From positions 1 through 16,063 of the forward strand of contig DASRJX010000094.1 in assembly GCA_035649235.1 (NCBI GenBank): DNA of 16,063 nt, written 5' to 3'. The position numbers and the translations under genes were made by a program. Positions 7,251 through 14,660 of the stretch are shown here, piece after piece (within the stretch, counting starts at the first letter, position 1; the number at the start of each line of letters is the position of its first letter). The stretch comes from DASRJX01 sp035649235. GTDB taxonomy: Bacteria > Acidobacteriota > Polarisedimenticolia > Gp22-AA2. A model generated the notes under the pieces. The model saw only the letters and a program-made list of their open reading frames with translations. It was not told where the DNA came from and searched no databases.

Positions 7251-8435
7251 TCAGGAGGTGTACGAGGCGTTGATGCGGATGTAGGAGGACGTCAGATCGC
7301 AGGTGAGGATGCGCCCGATCCCCTTGCCCCGACCGAGGTTGAGGCGCGCTGTGACCTCACGGCGCCGGAAGACCCGGCGCAGACGCCGAGGGCTCGAGCG
7401 GACCGCCGAGCCGCGCCGCACCACCGGAACGCCGCCGATCGAGATCGACACCCGGCCCGGGTCGAAGGGCACGCCGGCGGTCCCCGCAGCCGCCAGGATC
7501 CGCCCCCAGTTCGGATCGCCTCCGGCGAGCGCGGTCTTGACGAGAGGGGAGAGTGCTATGGCGCGGGCCACGCGGTCGGCGGCGCCGGCGCTCGCCGCGC
7601 CCCGCACCTCGACCAGCATCGTCTTCCGCGCCCCCTCCCCGTCGCGCACGATCTGCCGCGACAGGGACGCGGTCACGCTCAGGAGCGCCTCGCGGAAACG
7701 CTGCATCGATCCGTTCCCCTCCTCCACCCGGAGCCCGGACGCCCCGTTCGCGAGCAGCAGGACGGTGTCGTTGGTCGACGTGTCGCCATCCACGCTGATC
7801 GACTCGAAGGTCGCGGGCGAGACGATGTTCAGGAGCCGGCGCAACAGGGGGACCGTGACCTCCGCGTCGGTGAACAGGAACGCGAGCATGGTCGCCATCC
7901 GCGGATGGATCATCCCGGCGCCCTTGGCGCATCCGCTGACCGTGGCCGTCCTCCCGCGCCAGGCGAAGGTCGAGACGGCGATCTTGGGCCGGCGATCGGT
8001 CGTCATGATCGCCCGGGCAGCGCGCCGCAGGCCGCCCGCGCCGAGACCGGTCACCGCGGCCGGCAGGGCGGCGAGGAGCCTCGTGGCCGGGAGCGGGGCG
8101 CCGATGACTCCGGTCGAGGCGACGAGGACCTGGGCCTCGTCCAGGCCCAGCCGTCGCGCCAGGGCGCTGGCGGTGCGCCGCGCTGCCTGCAGACCCTTCG
8201 TCCCGGTCGCCGCGTTGGCGCATCCCGAGTTGGCGACCACGGCCCTCGTCCGCCCGCGGCTCGAGAGGAGGTGCGCAGCGCTCACGAGAACAGGAGCGGC
8301 GCGGAAGCGGTTGGTGGTGAAGCGGGCGGCGGCGGCCGCGGGGCGATCGGAGACGAACAGGGCCAGGTCGAGCCCGGACCTTTTGATCCCGCAGGCCACA
8401 CCCGAGGCCGAGAACCCGCGCGGCAGACGCGTCAC
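7251..8435 (-). CDS. argJ: Bifunctional ornithine acetyltransferase / N-acetylglutamate synthase
   Basis: ArgJ transfers the acetyl group from N-acetylornithine to glutamate, releasing ornithine and regenerating N-acetylglutamate (acetyl cycle of arginine synthesis, cytoplasm). The 394-residue product has the family blocks TTNRFRAAPV, VANSGCANAATG, ASTGVIGAP and SVDGDTSTND, and the autocleavage region KGAGMIHPRMATML with the predicted nucleophile Thr at about 182, as well as GGDPNWGRI near the end. Whether it is bifunctional or monofunctional cannot be read from sequence. The GTG at 8435 overlaps the argA stop as GTGA and gives the usual N-terminus (TRLPRGFSASGVACG); an upstream in-frame GTG at 8468 would overlap argA by 37 bases and is less likely. 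It is the last gene of the operon. Confidence 0.96.
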   Translation of the reverse strand: MTRLPRGFSASGVACGIKRSGLDLALFVSDRPAAAAARFTTNRFRAAPVLVSAAHLLSSRGRTRAVVANSGCANAATGTKGLQAARRTASALARRLGLDEAQVLVASTGVIGAPLPATRLLAALPAAVTGLGAGGLRRAARAIMTTDRRPKIAVSTFAWRGRTATVSGCAKGAGMIHPRMATMLAFLFTDAEVTVPLLRRLLNIVSPATFESISVDGDTSTNDTVLLLANGASGLRVEEGNGSMQRFREALLSVTASLSRQIVRDGEGARKTMLVEVRGAASAGAADRVARAIALSPLVKTALAGGDPNWGRILAAAGTAGVPFDPGRVSISIGGVPVVRRGSAVRSSPRRLRRVFRRREVTARLNLGRGKGIGRILTCDLTSSYIRINASYTS

Positions 8436-8893
8436 AGCCTGAGCAGCATCGCCGTCTCGTCGCAGCACAGGCGGCGCGGGCAGAGGATGCAGTCCCGGGT
8501 CACCTTCTCCGGGAGGGCGTCGAGATGGGTGCGCGAGAAGCCCAGGCGTTCGAAGAAGGCCGGCCGGCGGGTGAGGGCGATGAGCCGCTCGTGGCCCTCC
8601 GCCCTCGCCTTCTCGATGAGCCCCGAGGCGAGGAAACGGCCGCAGCCCTGACCGGTCCAGCCGGGATCGACGGCGAGGGAACGGATCTCTGCCATCTCCG
8701 CGTCGTAGCGGTGGAGCGCGCCGACACCGACGAGCCGCCGCTCCGTCCCGTTCCCCTCCAGCAGCAGGAACTCGTGGAGCCGCTCCCGGACGTCCTCGGG
8801 CGTCCGGGGGAGCAGGTCACCCGCGGCCACGTGCGGGGCCATCAGGGCAAGCATCCGCTCGACGTCGTTGGGCGTGGCCGGGCGGCGCGTCAC
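8432..8893 (-). CDS. argA: Short-type N-acetylglutamate synthase (GNAT family)
   Basis: A 153-residue GNAT acetyltransferase predicted to make N-acetylglutamate from glutamate and acetyl-CoA, the entry step of the pathway. Support: AEIRSLAVDPGWTGQGCGRFL at about 68-88 (acetyl-CoA pyrophosphate loop), FFERLGF at 113-119, and the C-terminal block LPEKVTRDCILCP...CCDETAML (127-150). That block, with Cys135, 138, 143 and 144, is the hallmark of short NAGS and of the NAGS domain fused to ArgH in ArgH(A) proteins. It has no amino-acid-kinase domain, unlike E. coli ArgA. The GTG at 8893 overlaps the argH stop as GTGA, with GGGAGGAAGG upstream; longer versions of this frame read back into argH and lose the family N-terminus. 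The neighbours support an arginine role rather than a generic GNAT. Confidence 0.85.
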   Translation of the reverse strand: MTRRPATPNDVERMLALMAPHVAAGDLLPRTPEDVRERLHEFLLLEGNGTERRLVGVGALHRYDAEMAEIRSLAVDPGWTGQGCGRFLASGLIEKARAEGHERLIALTRRPAFFERLGFSRTHLDALPEKVTRDCILCPRRLCCDETAMLLRL

Positions 8894-10299
8894 GCCGATC
8901 CCTTCCTCCCCGCGGCGGGGCCGCAGTCGGCGGCGATCTGCCGGGAGGCTTCCTCGATGGCCTCCTGGATGCGCTGCGGGGCTGTCCCGCCGAAGGCGGA
9001 CCGGCGTTCGAGGGCCCGAGCCGGATCGAAGAGATCCCCGAGGGAGTCCCCGAGACCGGGGTGGATCGAGTTCCACTCCGACGCCCCCAGACGATCAAGA
9101 GGCACGCCGCGGCTCTCGGCCATCCGCACGGCGCGCCCGACCGCCTCGTGCGCGTCCCGGAAGGGCACGCCGGACCGCGCCAGGTGATCGGCGATCTCGG
9201 TGGCATAGAGCGCCGGGGCCACCGCCGCCTGCTGCATCCGGTCACGGCGGACCGCCAGGTGACCCGGCAGGAGCGCGGCCGCTTCGAGGCAGGCACGGGC
9301 CGCGTCGGCGGCGCCGAAGAGGATCGTCTTGTCCTCCTGCAGATCGCGGTTGTAGCCGGAGGGGAGCCCTTTCAGCACCGCGAGCATCGAAACGACCGGG
9401 CCGGCGAGGGCGGCGCCGCGCGACCTCAGGATCTCGGCGGGGTCGGGGTTCTTCTTCTGGGGCATCAGGCTGCTCCCCGTGGCGGCCGCGTCGTCGAACG
9501 CGAGGAAGCCGAACTCCTCGGTGCAGAAGAGGACGAGGTCCTCTCCGAGCTGGGACAGGTGGGTCCCCAGGAGCGCCAGCGCGGCCAGGATCTCCACCAC
9601 GAAGTCACGGTCGGAGACGGCGTCGAGGCTGTTCTCCGTGGGGCGCGCGAAGCCGAGGCGCCTGGCGAGCCCTTCGCGGTCGATGGGGAAGGCGCAGCCC
9701 GCGAGCGCGCCGCTTCCGAGGGGACAGGCGTCGGCGCGGGCGGCGGCGTCGGCCAGCCGGCCTCCGTCGCGCGCGAAGCGCGCGTCGTGCGCCAGCAGGA
9801 AGTGCCCGAACAGGACCGGCTGGGCGCGCTGCAGGTGCGTGTAACCGGGCATCGGCGCGTCCCCATGGCACCGGGCCAGGTCGACGATCGCCCGTCGCAT
9901 CCGGAGTAGGAGCGAGCGCAGGTCGGCCGTCTCGGCGCGCGCCCAGAGCCTCAGGTCCGTCGCGACCTGATCGTTGCGCGATCGGCCCGTGTGCAGAGCG
10001 CGCGCCAGCGGGCCGACCCGCTCGGTCAGGCGGGACTCGACGAAGGTGTGCACGTCCTCGAAGGGTCCGGCGACGAACGCGGCGTCGGAGGCCGCCTGGG
10101 ACCCGATCCAGCGCAGCCCTGAGACGATCGTGGCCCGCTCCGCAGACTGGAGGACGCCGGCGGTCTCCAGCGCCTCGGCCCAGGCCTCGCTCGCCCTGAG
10201 CTCGTGCTGAAGCAGGCGCCGGTCGACGGCGAAGGAATCGCCGAATCGTGCCAGCCCCGGGTCCGGCTCCTGCCCGAAGCGGCCCCCCCAGAGCTTCAC
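8890..10299 (-). CDS. argH: Argininosuccinate lyase
   Basis: Splits argininosuccinate into arginine and fumarate, the last pathway step. The 469-residue protein carries the fumarase/aspartase superfamily regions: ALHTGRSRNDQ at 101-111, PGYTHLQRAQP at 151-161 (catalytic His155) and the signature GSSLMPQKKNPDP at 275-287 (catalytic Ser276 or Ser277). The N-terminus KLWGGRF is typical. The start is GTG at 10299, which overlaps the argG stop as GTGA; no good Shine-Dalgarno is seen, so translation is probably coupled to argG. The end overlaps argA by 4 bases. Length is normal for an unfused ArgH, with only a short C-terminal tail (AAGRKGSA) before the NAGS gene begins. Confidence 0.97.
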   Translation of the reverse strand: MKLWGGRFGQEPDPGLARFGDSFAVDRRLLQHELRASEAWAEALETAGVLQSAERATIVSGLRWIGSQAASDAAFVAGPFEDVHTFVESRLTERVGPLARALHTGRSRNDQVATDLRLWARAETADLRSLLLRMRRAIVDLARCHGDAPMPGYTHLQRAQPVLFGHFLLAHDARFARDGGRLADAAARADACPLGSGALAGCAFPIDREGLARRLGFARPTENSLDAVSDRDFVVEILAALALLGTHLSQLGEDLVLFCTEEFGFLAFDDAAATGSSLMPQKKNPDPAEILRSRGAALAGPVVSMLAVLKGLPSGYNRDLQEDKTILFGAADAARACLEAAALLPGHLAVRRDRMQQAAVAPALYATEIADHLARSGVPFRDAHEAVGRAVRMAESRGVPLDRLGASEWNSIHPGLGDSLGDLFDPARALERRSAFGGTAPQRIQEAIEEASRQIAADCGPAAGRKGSA

Positions 10300-11642
10300 C
10301 GGCGGCCGCCCGCGGCCGCTGCCCGGGGCGCCGCCCTCCTGGCGCTCCTCGGCCGCGGCGCGGCGCTGCTGCGCCGCGCGGCCACGCGCCCCCCGGCCTT
10401 CACGTGGACCGTCCCCGTCGTGTCCTTCCGCAGCGGCACGGCCGGCCCGAAGCGCTCCGCGCGGACGGCCATCGGCAGCCCCATGAGGCTGATAAATCCG
10501 AGGGCGTCGGCGGGCCGGTAGCCCGCCATAGCGAAACCGCCGAGCTCGGCGTCATAGAGCGAGTAGGGCGAGCGGCGGCTCACCGCCGTGGCCCGGCCCT
10601 TGTGCAGCCGGACTGTGGTCTCGCCCGTCGTGGTCGCGAGGGCGCTCCCGACGAAGGCGTCGAGGGCCGCGCGCAGAGGGGTGAACCACTGTCCGGCGTA
10701 GACGAGATCGGCGTAACGCAGGGAGGCCGTCTGGAGGAACCGGGCCGTCTCGCGATCGAGCGTCAGGCTCTCCAGCGCGCGCAGCGCCTCGACCAGCACC
10801 GTCCCGCCGGGCGTTTCGTACACGCCCCTGGACTTCATGCCGACCAGCCGGTTCTCGACCAGGTCGACTCTTCCGATGCCGTGCTCACCGGCGATAGCGT
10901 TGAGTGCTGTGACCAGGCGGGCCGGCGACAGCCGGCGCCCGTCGAGCGTGACGGGCCGGCCATGGTCGAAGCCAATCGTCACATCGTGAGGCATCTCCGG
11001 AGCCGACTCGGGCGCCGCGGTCATCTGGAACAGATCGGGGGCGGGCGCCTGTCCCGGGTCCTCGAGCGGACCGCCCTCGTGGCTGCAGTGCCAGAGGTTC
11101 CGGTCGCGCGAGTAGAGCTTCCCCGTGGTGACCGGCACGGGGATGCCGCGCTCGGCGGCATAGGCGCAGGCCTCCTCGCGGGACGCGATGCTCCATTCGC
11201 GCCAGGGGGCGACGACCCGGAGCTGCGGCGCCAGGGCGCGGTAGGTCATCTCGAAGCGGACCTGGTCGTTCCCCTTGCCGGTGCAGCCGTGCGCCACGCC
11301 GTCGGCGCCCAGGGCCAGGGCGATCTCCACCTGCCGCCGCGCGATGAGCGGGCGGGCCAGAGCCGTGCCGAGAAGGTAGGAGTGCTCGTAGACCGCGCCC
11401 GCCGCGAGCGCCGGGAAGAGGTAGTCGCAGGCGAAGTCCTCGCGGAGATCCTCGACCAGGAACTCGTCGGCTCCCGAGGCGATGGCCTTGCGCGACAGGC
11501 CCGAGAGCTCGGCGCCCTGCCCGACGTCGGCCGCGAAGGCGATGACGCGGCAGTGATAGGTCTCCTTGAGCCAGGGAACGATGATCGACGTGTCGAGCCC
11601 GCCCGAGTAAGCGAGGACGACCGAGCGGAGTGGTCCGGTCAT
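10296..11642 (-). CDS. argG: Argininosuccinate synthase with unusual basic C-terminal tail
   Basis: Condenses citrulline and aspartate with ATP to argininosuccinate. The 448-residue product has the N-type ATP pyrophosphatase P-loop AYSGGLDTSI (11-20) and HGCTGKGNDQVRFE (118-131), then LYSRDRNLWHCSHEGG (176-191), SRGVYETPGG (271-280) and GFISLMGLP (382-390). Type I enzymes normally end close to that last block (about 400 residues). Here about 54 residues follow, the last 30 nearly all Ala, Arg, Pro, Ser and Gly. The ATG at 11642 overlaps the argD stop as ATGA and has GGAGA 7 bases upstream; the frame stays open far upstream but that is antisense-frame noise inside argD. The tail coincides with a strong hairpin. 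Confidence 0.97.
   Translation of the reverse strand: MTGPLRSVVLAYSGGLDTSIIVPWLKETYHCRVIAFAADVGQGAELSGLSRKAIASGADEFLVEDLREDFACDYLFPALAAGAVYEHSYLLGTALARPLIARRQVEIALALGADGVAHGCTGKGNDQVRFEMTYRALAPQLRVVAPWREWSIASREEACAYAAERGIPVPVTTGKLYSRDRNLWHCSHEGGPLEDPGQAPAPDLFQMTAAPESAPEMPHDVTIGFDHGRPVTLDGRRLSPARLVTALNAIAGEHGIGRVDLVENRLVGMKSRGVYETPGGTVLVEALRALESLTLDRETARFLQTASLRYADLVYAGQWFTPLRAALDAFVGSALATTTGETTVRLHKGRATAVSRRSPYSLYDAELGGFAMAGYRPADALGFISLMGLPMAVRAERFGPAVPLRKDTTGTVHVKAGGRVAARRSSAAPRPRSARRAAPRAAAAGGRR
10351..10383. repeat. Strong GC-rich hairpin within the 3' end of argG
   Basis: GGCCGC (10351-10356) and GCGGCGC (10360-10366), separated by a 3-base bulge, pair perfectly with GCGCCGC (10371-10377) and GCGGCC (10378-10383) around the loop TGCT. 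This gives a 13-bp stem, all G-C, about 50 bases before the argH start in the mRNA. It encodes part of the Ala/Arg-rich tail of ArgG. It could reduce or time translation of argH, or be a side effect of low-complexity GC-rich sequence. Confidence 0.55.
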
Positions 11643-12856
11643 ATCGATTCTCCGATGAGGAGCCCGCCGAGGACGTCGGCGAACTGTTCGAGGACTTCCG
11701 GTGGGACGGCGTAGGGGGGCAGCAGCCGGATCACCTGACCGCGGCACGATCCGACGATGAAGCCGCGCGCAAGGAGCGCGTCCACGAGAGGCGCCGCGGG
11801 GCGGTCGATCTCGAGGCCGATCATGAGGCCGCGACCGCGGACCTCCCGCAGGGCCGGGTTTCCTGCGGCCAGGCCGCGGAACGCGCTCAGGGCGCGCTCG
11901 CCCGTCTGGCGGACGCGCTCGACGAGTCCTTCCTCCTCGACCACGTCGAGGAATTCCAGAGCGGCCCGGCAGGCGAGAGCGCCGCCTCCGAAAGTGGACC
12001 CGTGCGATCCGGGGCCGAGCACGGCGGCGGTTTCCTCCCGCCCCAGGAGGGCGCCGAGCGGCAGCCCGGCCGCCAGAGGCTTCGCGACGCAGATGAGGTC
12101 CGGGAGGACGTCCGACTCCTGGAACGCGAACCACCGCCCGGTCCGCCCGAGCCCGCACTGCACCTCGTCGAACAGCAGCAGCGCACCGGCGGCGTCGCAA
12201 GCCTCCCGCGCCGCGGCCAGATAGGAAGCGGAGAGGCAGCGGACGCCTCCTTCTCCCTGGATCGGCTCCATGAGGACGGCGGCGGTGCGCGGGCCGACCG
12301 CGTCGCGCAGCGCGCGCGCGTCCTCCGGCGGCACGAACCGCACGCCCTGCAGGAGGGGCCCGAAGGGCGCGCGATACGATTCCTCGGAGGTCACCGAGAG
12401 CGCGCCACAAGTTCTGCCGTGGAACGAGCCCTCGAGCGCCACCAGATCGGTCCGGGAGGTTTCGCCGCGCGCCCGGGCGAGGGCGCGGGCCACCTTGATC
12501 CCCGCCTCCACCGCTTCCGAGCCGCTGTTGCAGAGGAAGACCCGCGGCAGTCCGGAGAGGCGCGCCAGTCGCTCCGCCAGGATCCCCTGCAAGGGGTGCC
12601 GGAAGAGGTTGGAGCAGTGGAGGAGCCGGCCGGCCTGGTCGGCGATCGCCCGGGCGATGCGCGGGTGGGCGTGCCCGAGGGCGTTGACCGCGATGCCGCC
12701 GAGGAGATCGACGTACTCGCGCCCCTCCGAGTCCTTCAGGATCCAGCCCGATCCCCTCTCGAAGACGCGATCGGGGCGCCTGTAGGTCGGATAGAGGTGC
12801 CGAGCCTCGCGCGCCGCGGCGTCGGTCGTCGTCTGTTCGCCGATCACCCGGCTCAC
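11639..12856 (-). CDS. argD: Acetylornithine aminotransferase
   Basis: A PLP-dependent class III aminotransferase that converts N-acetylglutamate semialdehyde to N-acetylornithine using glutamate. The 405-residue protein shows LYPTYRRPD near 21-29, CNSGSEAVEAGIK at 109-121 (phosphate binding), LEGSFHGRT at 141-149, FDEVQCGLGRTG at 229-240 (Asp230 contacts the PLP ring nitrogen) and AKPLAAGLPLGA at 258-269 with the Schiff-base Lys259. HGSTFGGGALAC replaces the more usual HGSTFGGNPLAC, a small deviation. The GTG at 12856 overlaps the argB stop as GTGA and has GAGG about 8 bases upstream; the frame remains open into argB but without family sequence. Members of this family can also act on succinyl-diaminopimelate; the operon points to arginine. 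Confidence 0.96.
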   Translation of the reverse strand: MSRVIGEQTTTDAAAREARHLYPTYRRPDRVFERGSGWILKDSEGREYVDLLGGIAVNALGHAHPRIARAIADQAGRLLHCSNLFRHPLQGILAERLARLSGLPRVFLCNSGSEAVEAGIKVARALARARGETSRTDLVALEGSFHGRTCGALSVTSEESYRAPFGPLLQGVRFVPPEDARALRDAVGPRTAAVLMEPIQGEGGVRCLSASYLAAAREACDAAGALLLFDEVQCGLGRTGRWFAFQESDVLPDLICVAKPLAAGLPLGALLGREETAAVLGPGSHGSTFGGGALACRAALEFLDVVEEEGLVERVRQTGERALSAFRGLAAGNPALREVRGRGLMIGLEIDRPAAPLVDALLARGFIVGSCRGQVIRLLPPYAVPPEVLEQFADVLGGLLIGESI

Positions 12857-13632
12857 GGCGTCAGCCTCGTCCCGCAGCGGTCCATTGGGATCCCGGCCGC
12901 GAGCAGGTGGGCCTGCGCTCCAGGAAGGATGAGCACCTCCGGGACGCCGCCGTCGAGCGCTTCGCCGCAGGCCTCGAGCTTCGGCCGCATCCCGCCGCGG
13001 ACCGTTCCGGTCTCGATCAGCCGCCGCGCGTCCGACACCGGAAGCCACGGCACGACGGCGCCATCCTCTCCGAGCACCCCGTCGACGTCGGTGAGGAAGA
13101 TCAGATGGTCGGCGCGCAGGGCCCGCGCCGTGGCGGCCGCCATCTGGTCGGCGTTGATGTTGAGCCAGGTCCCCGAGGCGCCTACAGCGAGCGGGGACAG
13201 GACCGGCAGGAAGCCCGCTCCGAGGAGGTGCTCGAGGAGCTCGGTCCGGACCTCGAGCACGCGGCCGACGTGGCCGAGGTCGACGCCGCCCCCGCTCCGC
13301 AGCGGCTCGGCGACCGCCGCGGCCCCGTCCCCCCCGGTCAGCCCGACGGCGCGGGCGCCCGCCGCCGCGAGGGCGGCGACGAGCGCGGTGTTGACGGACC
13401 CGGCCAGGACCATCCTGACGATCTCGAGCATGTCGCCGTCGGTCACGCGCAGCCCGTCCGCGAAATGTGGCGTCAGCCCGCAGCGCCGCGCCATCTCCGT
13501 GACCCTGCGCCCGCCACCGTGCACCACGACCAAAGGACCCTCCTGCGCGAAGCGGACGATCTCGCGGCAGAGCCGGTCGAGACGATCGGGATCCTCGAGG
13601 AGCGTCCCGCCGAGCTTGATGACGCGCGTCAT
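12853..13632 (-). CDS. argB: Acetylglutamate kinase
   Basis: Phosphorylates N-acetylglutamate with ATP. The 259-residue amino-acid-kinase-fold protein begins at the first strand (VIKLGG, Lys6), followed by VVVHGGG (about 35-41), DGLRVTDGDM and LAGSVNTALV, LGHVG, NINADQMAAATA, LTDVDGVL and a C-terminal GTRL. It resembles the short E. coli type and lacks the N-terminal helix that arginine-inhibited hexameric enzymes use for feedback control, so it may be arginine-insensitive (inference). The ATG at 13632 overlaps the argC stop as ATGA, with GGAGGG about 9 bases upstream; upstream extension of the frame runs inside argC and is not family sequence. It overlaps argD by 4 bases at its 3' end. Confidence 0.96.
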   Translation of the reverse strand: MTRVIKLGGTLLEDPDRLDRLCREIVRFAQEGPLVVVHGGGRRVTEMARRCGLTPHFADGLRVTDGDMLEIVRMVLAGSVNTALVAALAAAGARAVGLTGGDGAAAVAEPLRSGGGVDLGHVGRVLEVRTELLEHLLGAGFLPVLSPLAVGASGTWLNINADQMAAATARALRADHLIFLTDVDGVLGEDGAVVPWLPVSDARRLIETGTVRGGMRPKLEACGEALDGGVPEVLILPGAQAHLLAAGIPMDRCGTRLTP

Positions 13633-14660
13633 GCGGGGAGACCCTCCGGCTCGGGGCGGTCGTGCATGAGGTTCAGGTTCTGGACGGCCTGGCCGGCCGC
13701 CCCCTTGAGCAGGTTGTCGATGGCGGCGAGCAGCACGGCCGAGCGCCCTGCCTCGTCGACGACCCAGCCCAGGTCGCAGCGGTTGGTGCGCACCACGCCG
13801 CGGAGCTCGGGGCAGCGGCCAAGGCCGAGGAGGCGGACGAACGGCGAGCCGTCGTAGGCGGCCCCGTAGGCGGCCGCCAGCTCGAACGCCGTCACGCCGG
13901 CGCGCAGGCGCACGTAGGCCGTCACCAGGAGGCCGCGGGCCACGGGCAGGAGGTGGGGCACGAACAGCAGGCTGCGGCCGTTGCGGTAGCCGAGAGCCTG
14001 GCGCATCTCGGGGACGTGGCGATGGCTCAGGGGGCGGTAGGGGCGCAGGTTTTCCGAGACCTCGGCGAACAGGTAGGCCGCATCGGCCTTCCGGCCGGCG
14101 CCGGTGACTCCGGACTTCGCATCGACGACGACCGGTGCGTCGGGGTCGAGCAGGCCGGCGCTCTCCAGCGGGTGGATGGCCAGGAGGCTGGCGGTCGGAT
14201 AGCACCCCGGATTGGCGACCAGCGAGGCGCCGCGGACTTCGCGGCGCGCGATCTCGGACAGGCCGTAGACCGCCTCGGAGAGGAGGCCGGGCTGCGGGTG
14301 CTCGAAGTGGTAGTGCAGCGGATAGTGGGCGGCGTCGCGCAGGCGGAACGCACCCGACAGATCCACCACCCGGACGCCGCGCGCCCGTAGGGATGGGGCG
14401 AGCACGGCCGCGACCTCGTCCGGCACGGCGAGGAGCGCTGCCGCGGGAGGGGACTCGAGCCGGGCGGGGAGGAACGGCTCCGCCCGGAGCCCGCGCGACG
14501 CGAAGGCCGGATCGATCTCGTCGAGGTCCCGCGCCACAGCACCCGGAGAGGCGAACACCCCGTCGAGGCGGAAGTACGGATGCGCCTCCAGCAGTCGGAC
14601 CGCCTCCAGCCCGGTGTATCCGGTGGCGCCGACGACCCAGACCGGGAGGTTGCCGCTCAA
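13629..14660 (-). CDS. argC: N-acetyl-gamma-glutamyl-phosphate reductase
   Basis: Reduces N-acetylglutamyl phosphate to the semialdehyde with NADPH. The 343-residue protein has the N-terminal nucleotide-binding loop VVGATGYTGLEAVRLL (9-24), LSGAFRLRD (101-109), the catalytic cysteine in VANPGCYPTA (Cys153), SGVTGAGRK (183-191) and the catalytic-region histidine in HRHVPEM (His215). Length is normal. The start is TTG at 14660, whose last bases overlap the argR stop as TTGA; AAGAGG lies about 8 bases upstream and no closer ATG or GTG fits the family N-terminus. A TTG start suggests modest initiation, probably coupled to argR translation. It overlaps argB by 4 bases. Confidence 0.96.
   Translation of the reverse strand: MSGNLPVWVVGATGYTGLEAVRLLEAHPYFRLDGVFASPGAVARDLDEIDPAFASRGLRAEPFLPARLESPPAAALLAVPDEVAAVLAPSLRARGVRVVDLSGAFRLRDAAHYPLHYHFEHPQPGLLSEAVYGLSEIARREVRGASLVANPGCYPTASLLAIHPLESAGLLDPDAPVVVDAKSGVTGAGRKADAAYLFAEVSENLRPYRPLSHRHVPEMRQALGYRNGRSLLFVPHLLPVARGLLVTAYVRLRAGVTAFELAAAYGAAYDGSPFVRLLGLGRCPELRGVVRTNRCDLGWVVDEAGRSAVLLAAIDNLLKGAAGQAVQNLNLMHDRPEPEGLPA

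Noticed and set aside
8894..9076. 61-residue N-terminal extension of the short NAGS
   Set aside because: It reads through the 3' end of argH in another frame, has no family similarity, and a coupled GTG with a good ribosome site exists at 8893.
8868..11714. Long plus-strand frames opposite argH and argG
   Set aside because: Low-complexity Arg/Gly/Pro translations opposite well-recognised enzymes.
11630..13669. 679-codon plus-strand open frame opposite argD and argB
   Set aside because: Antisense composition artefact; the minus-strand genes are unmistakable.
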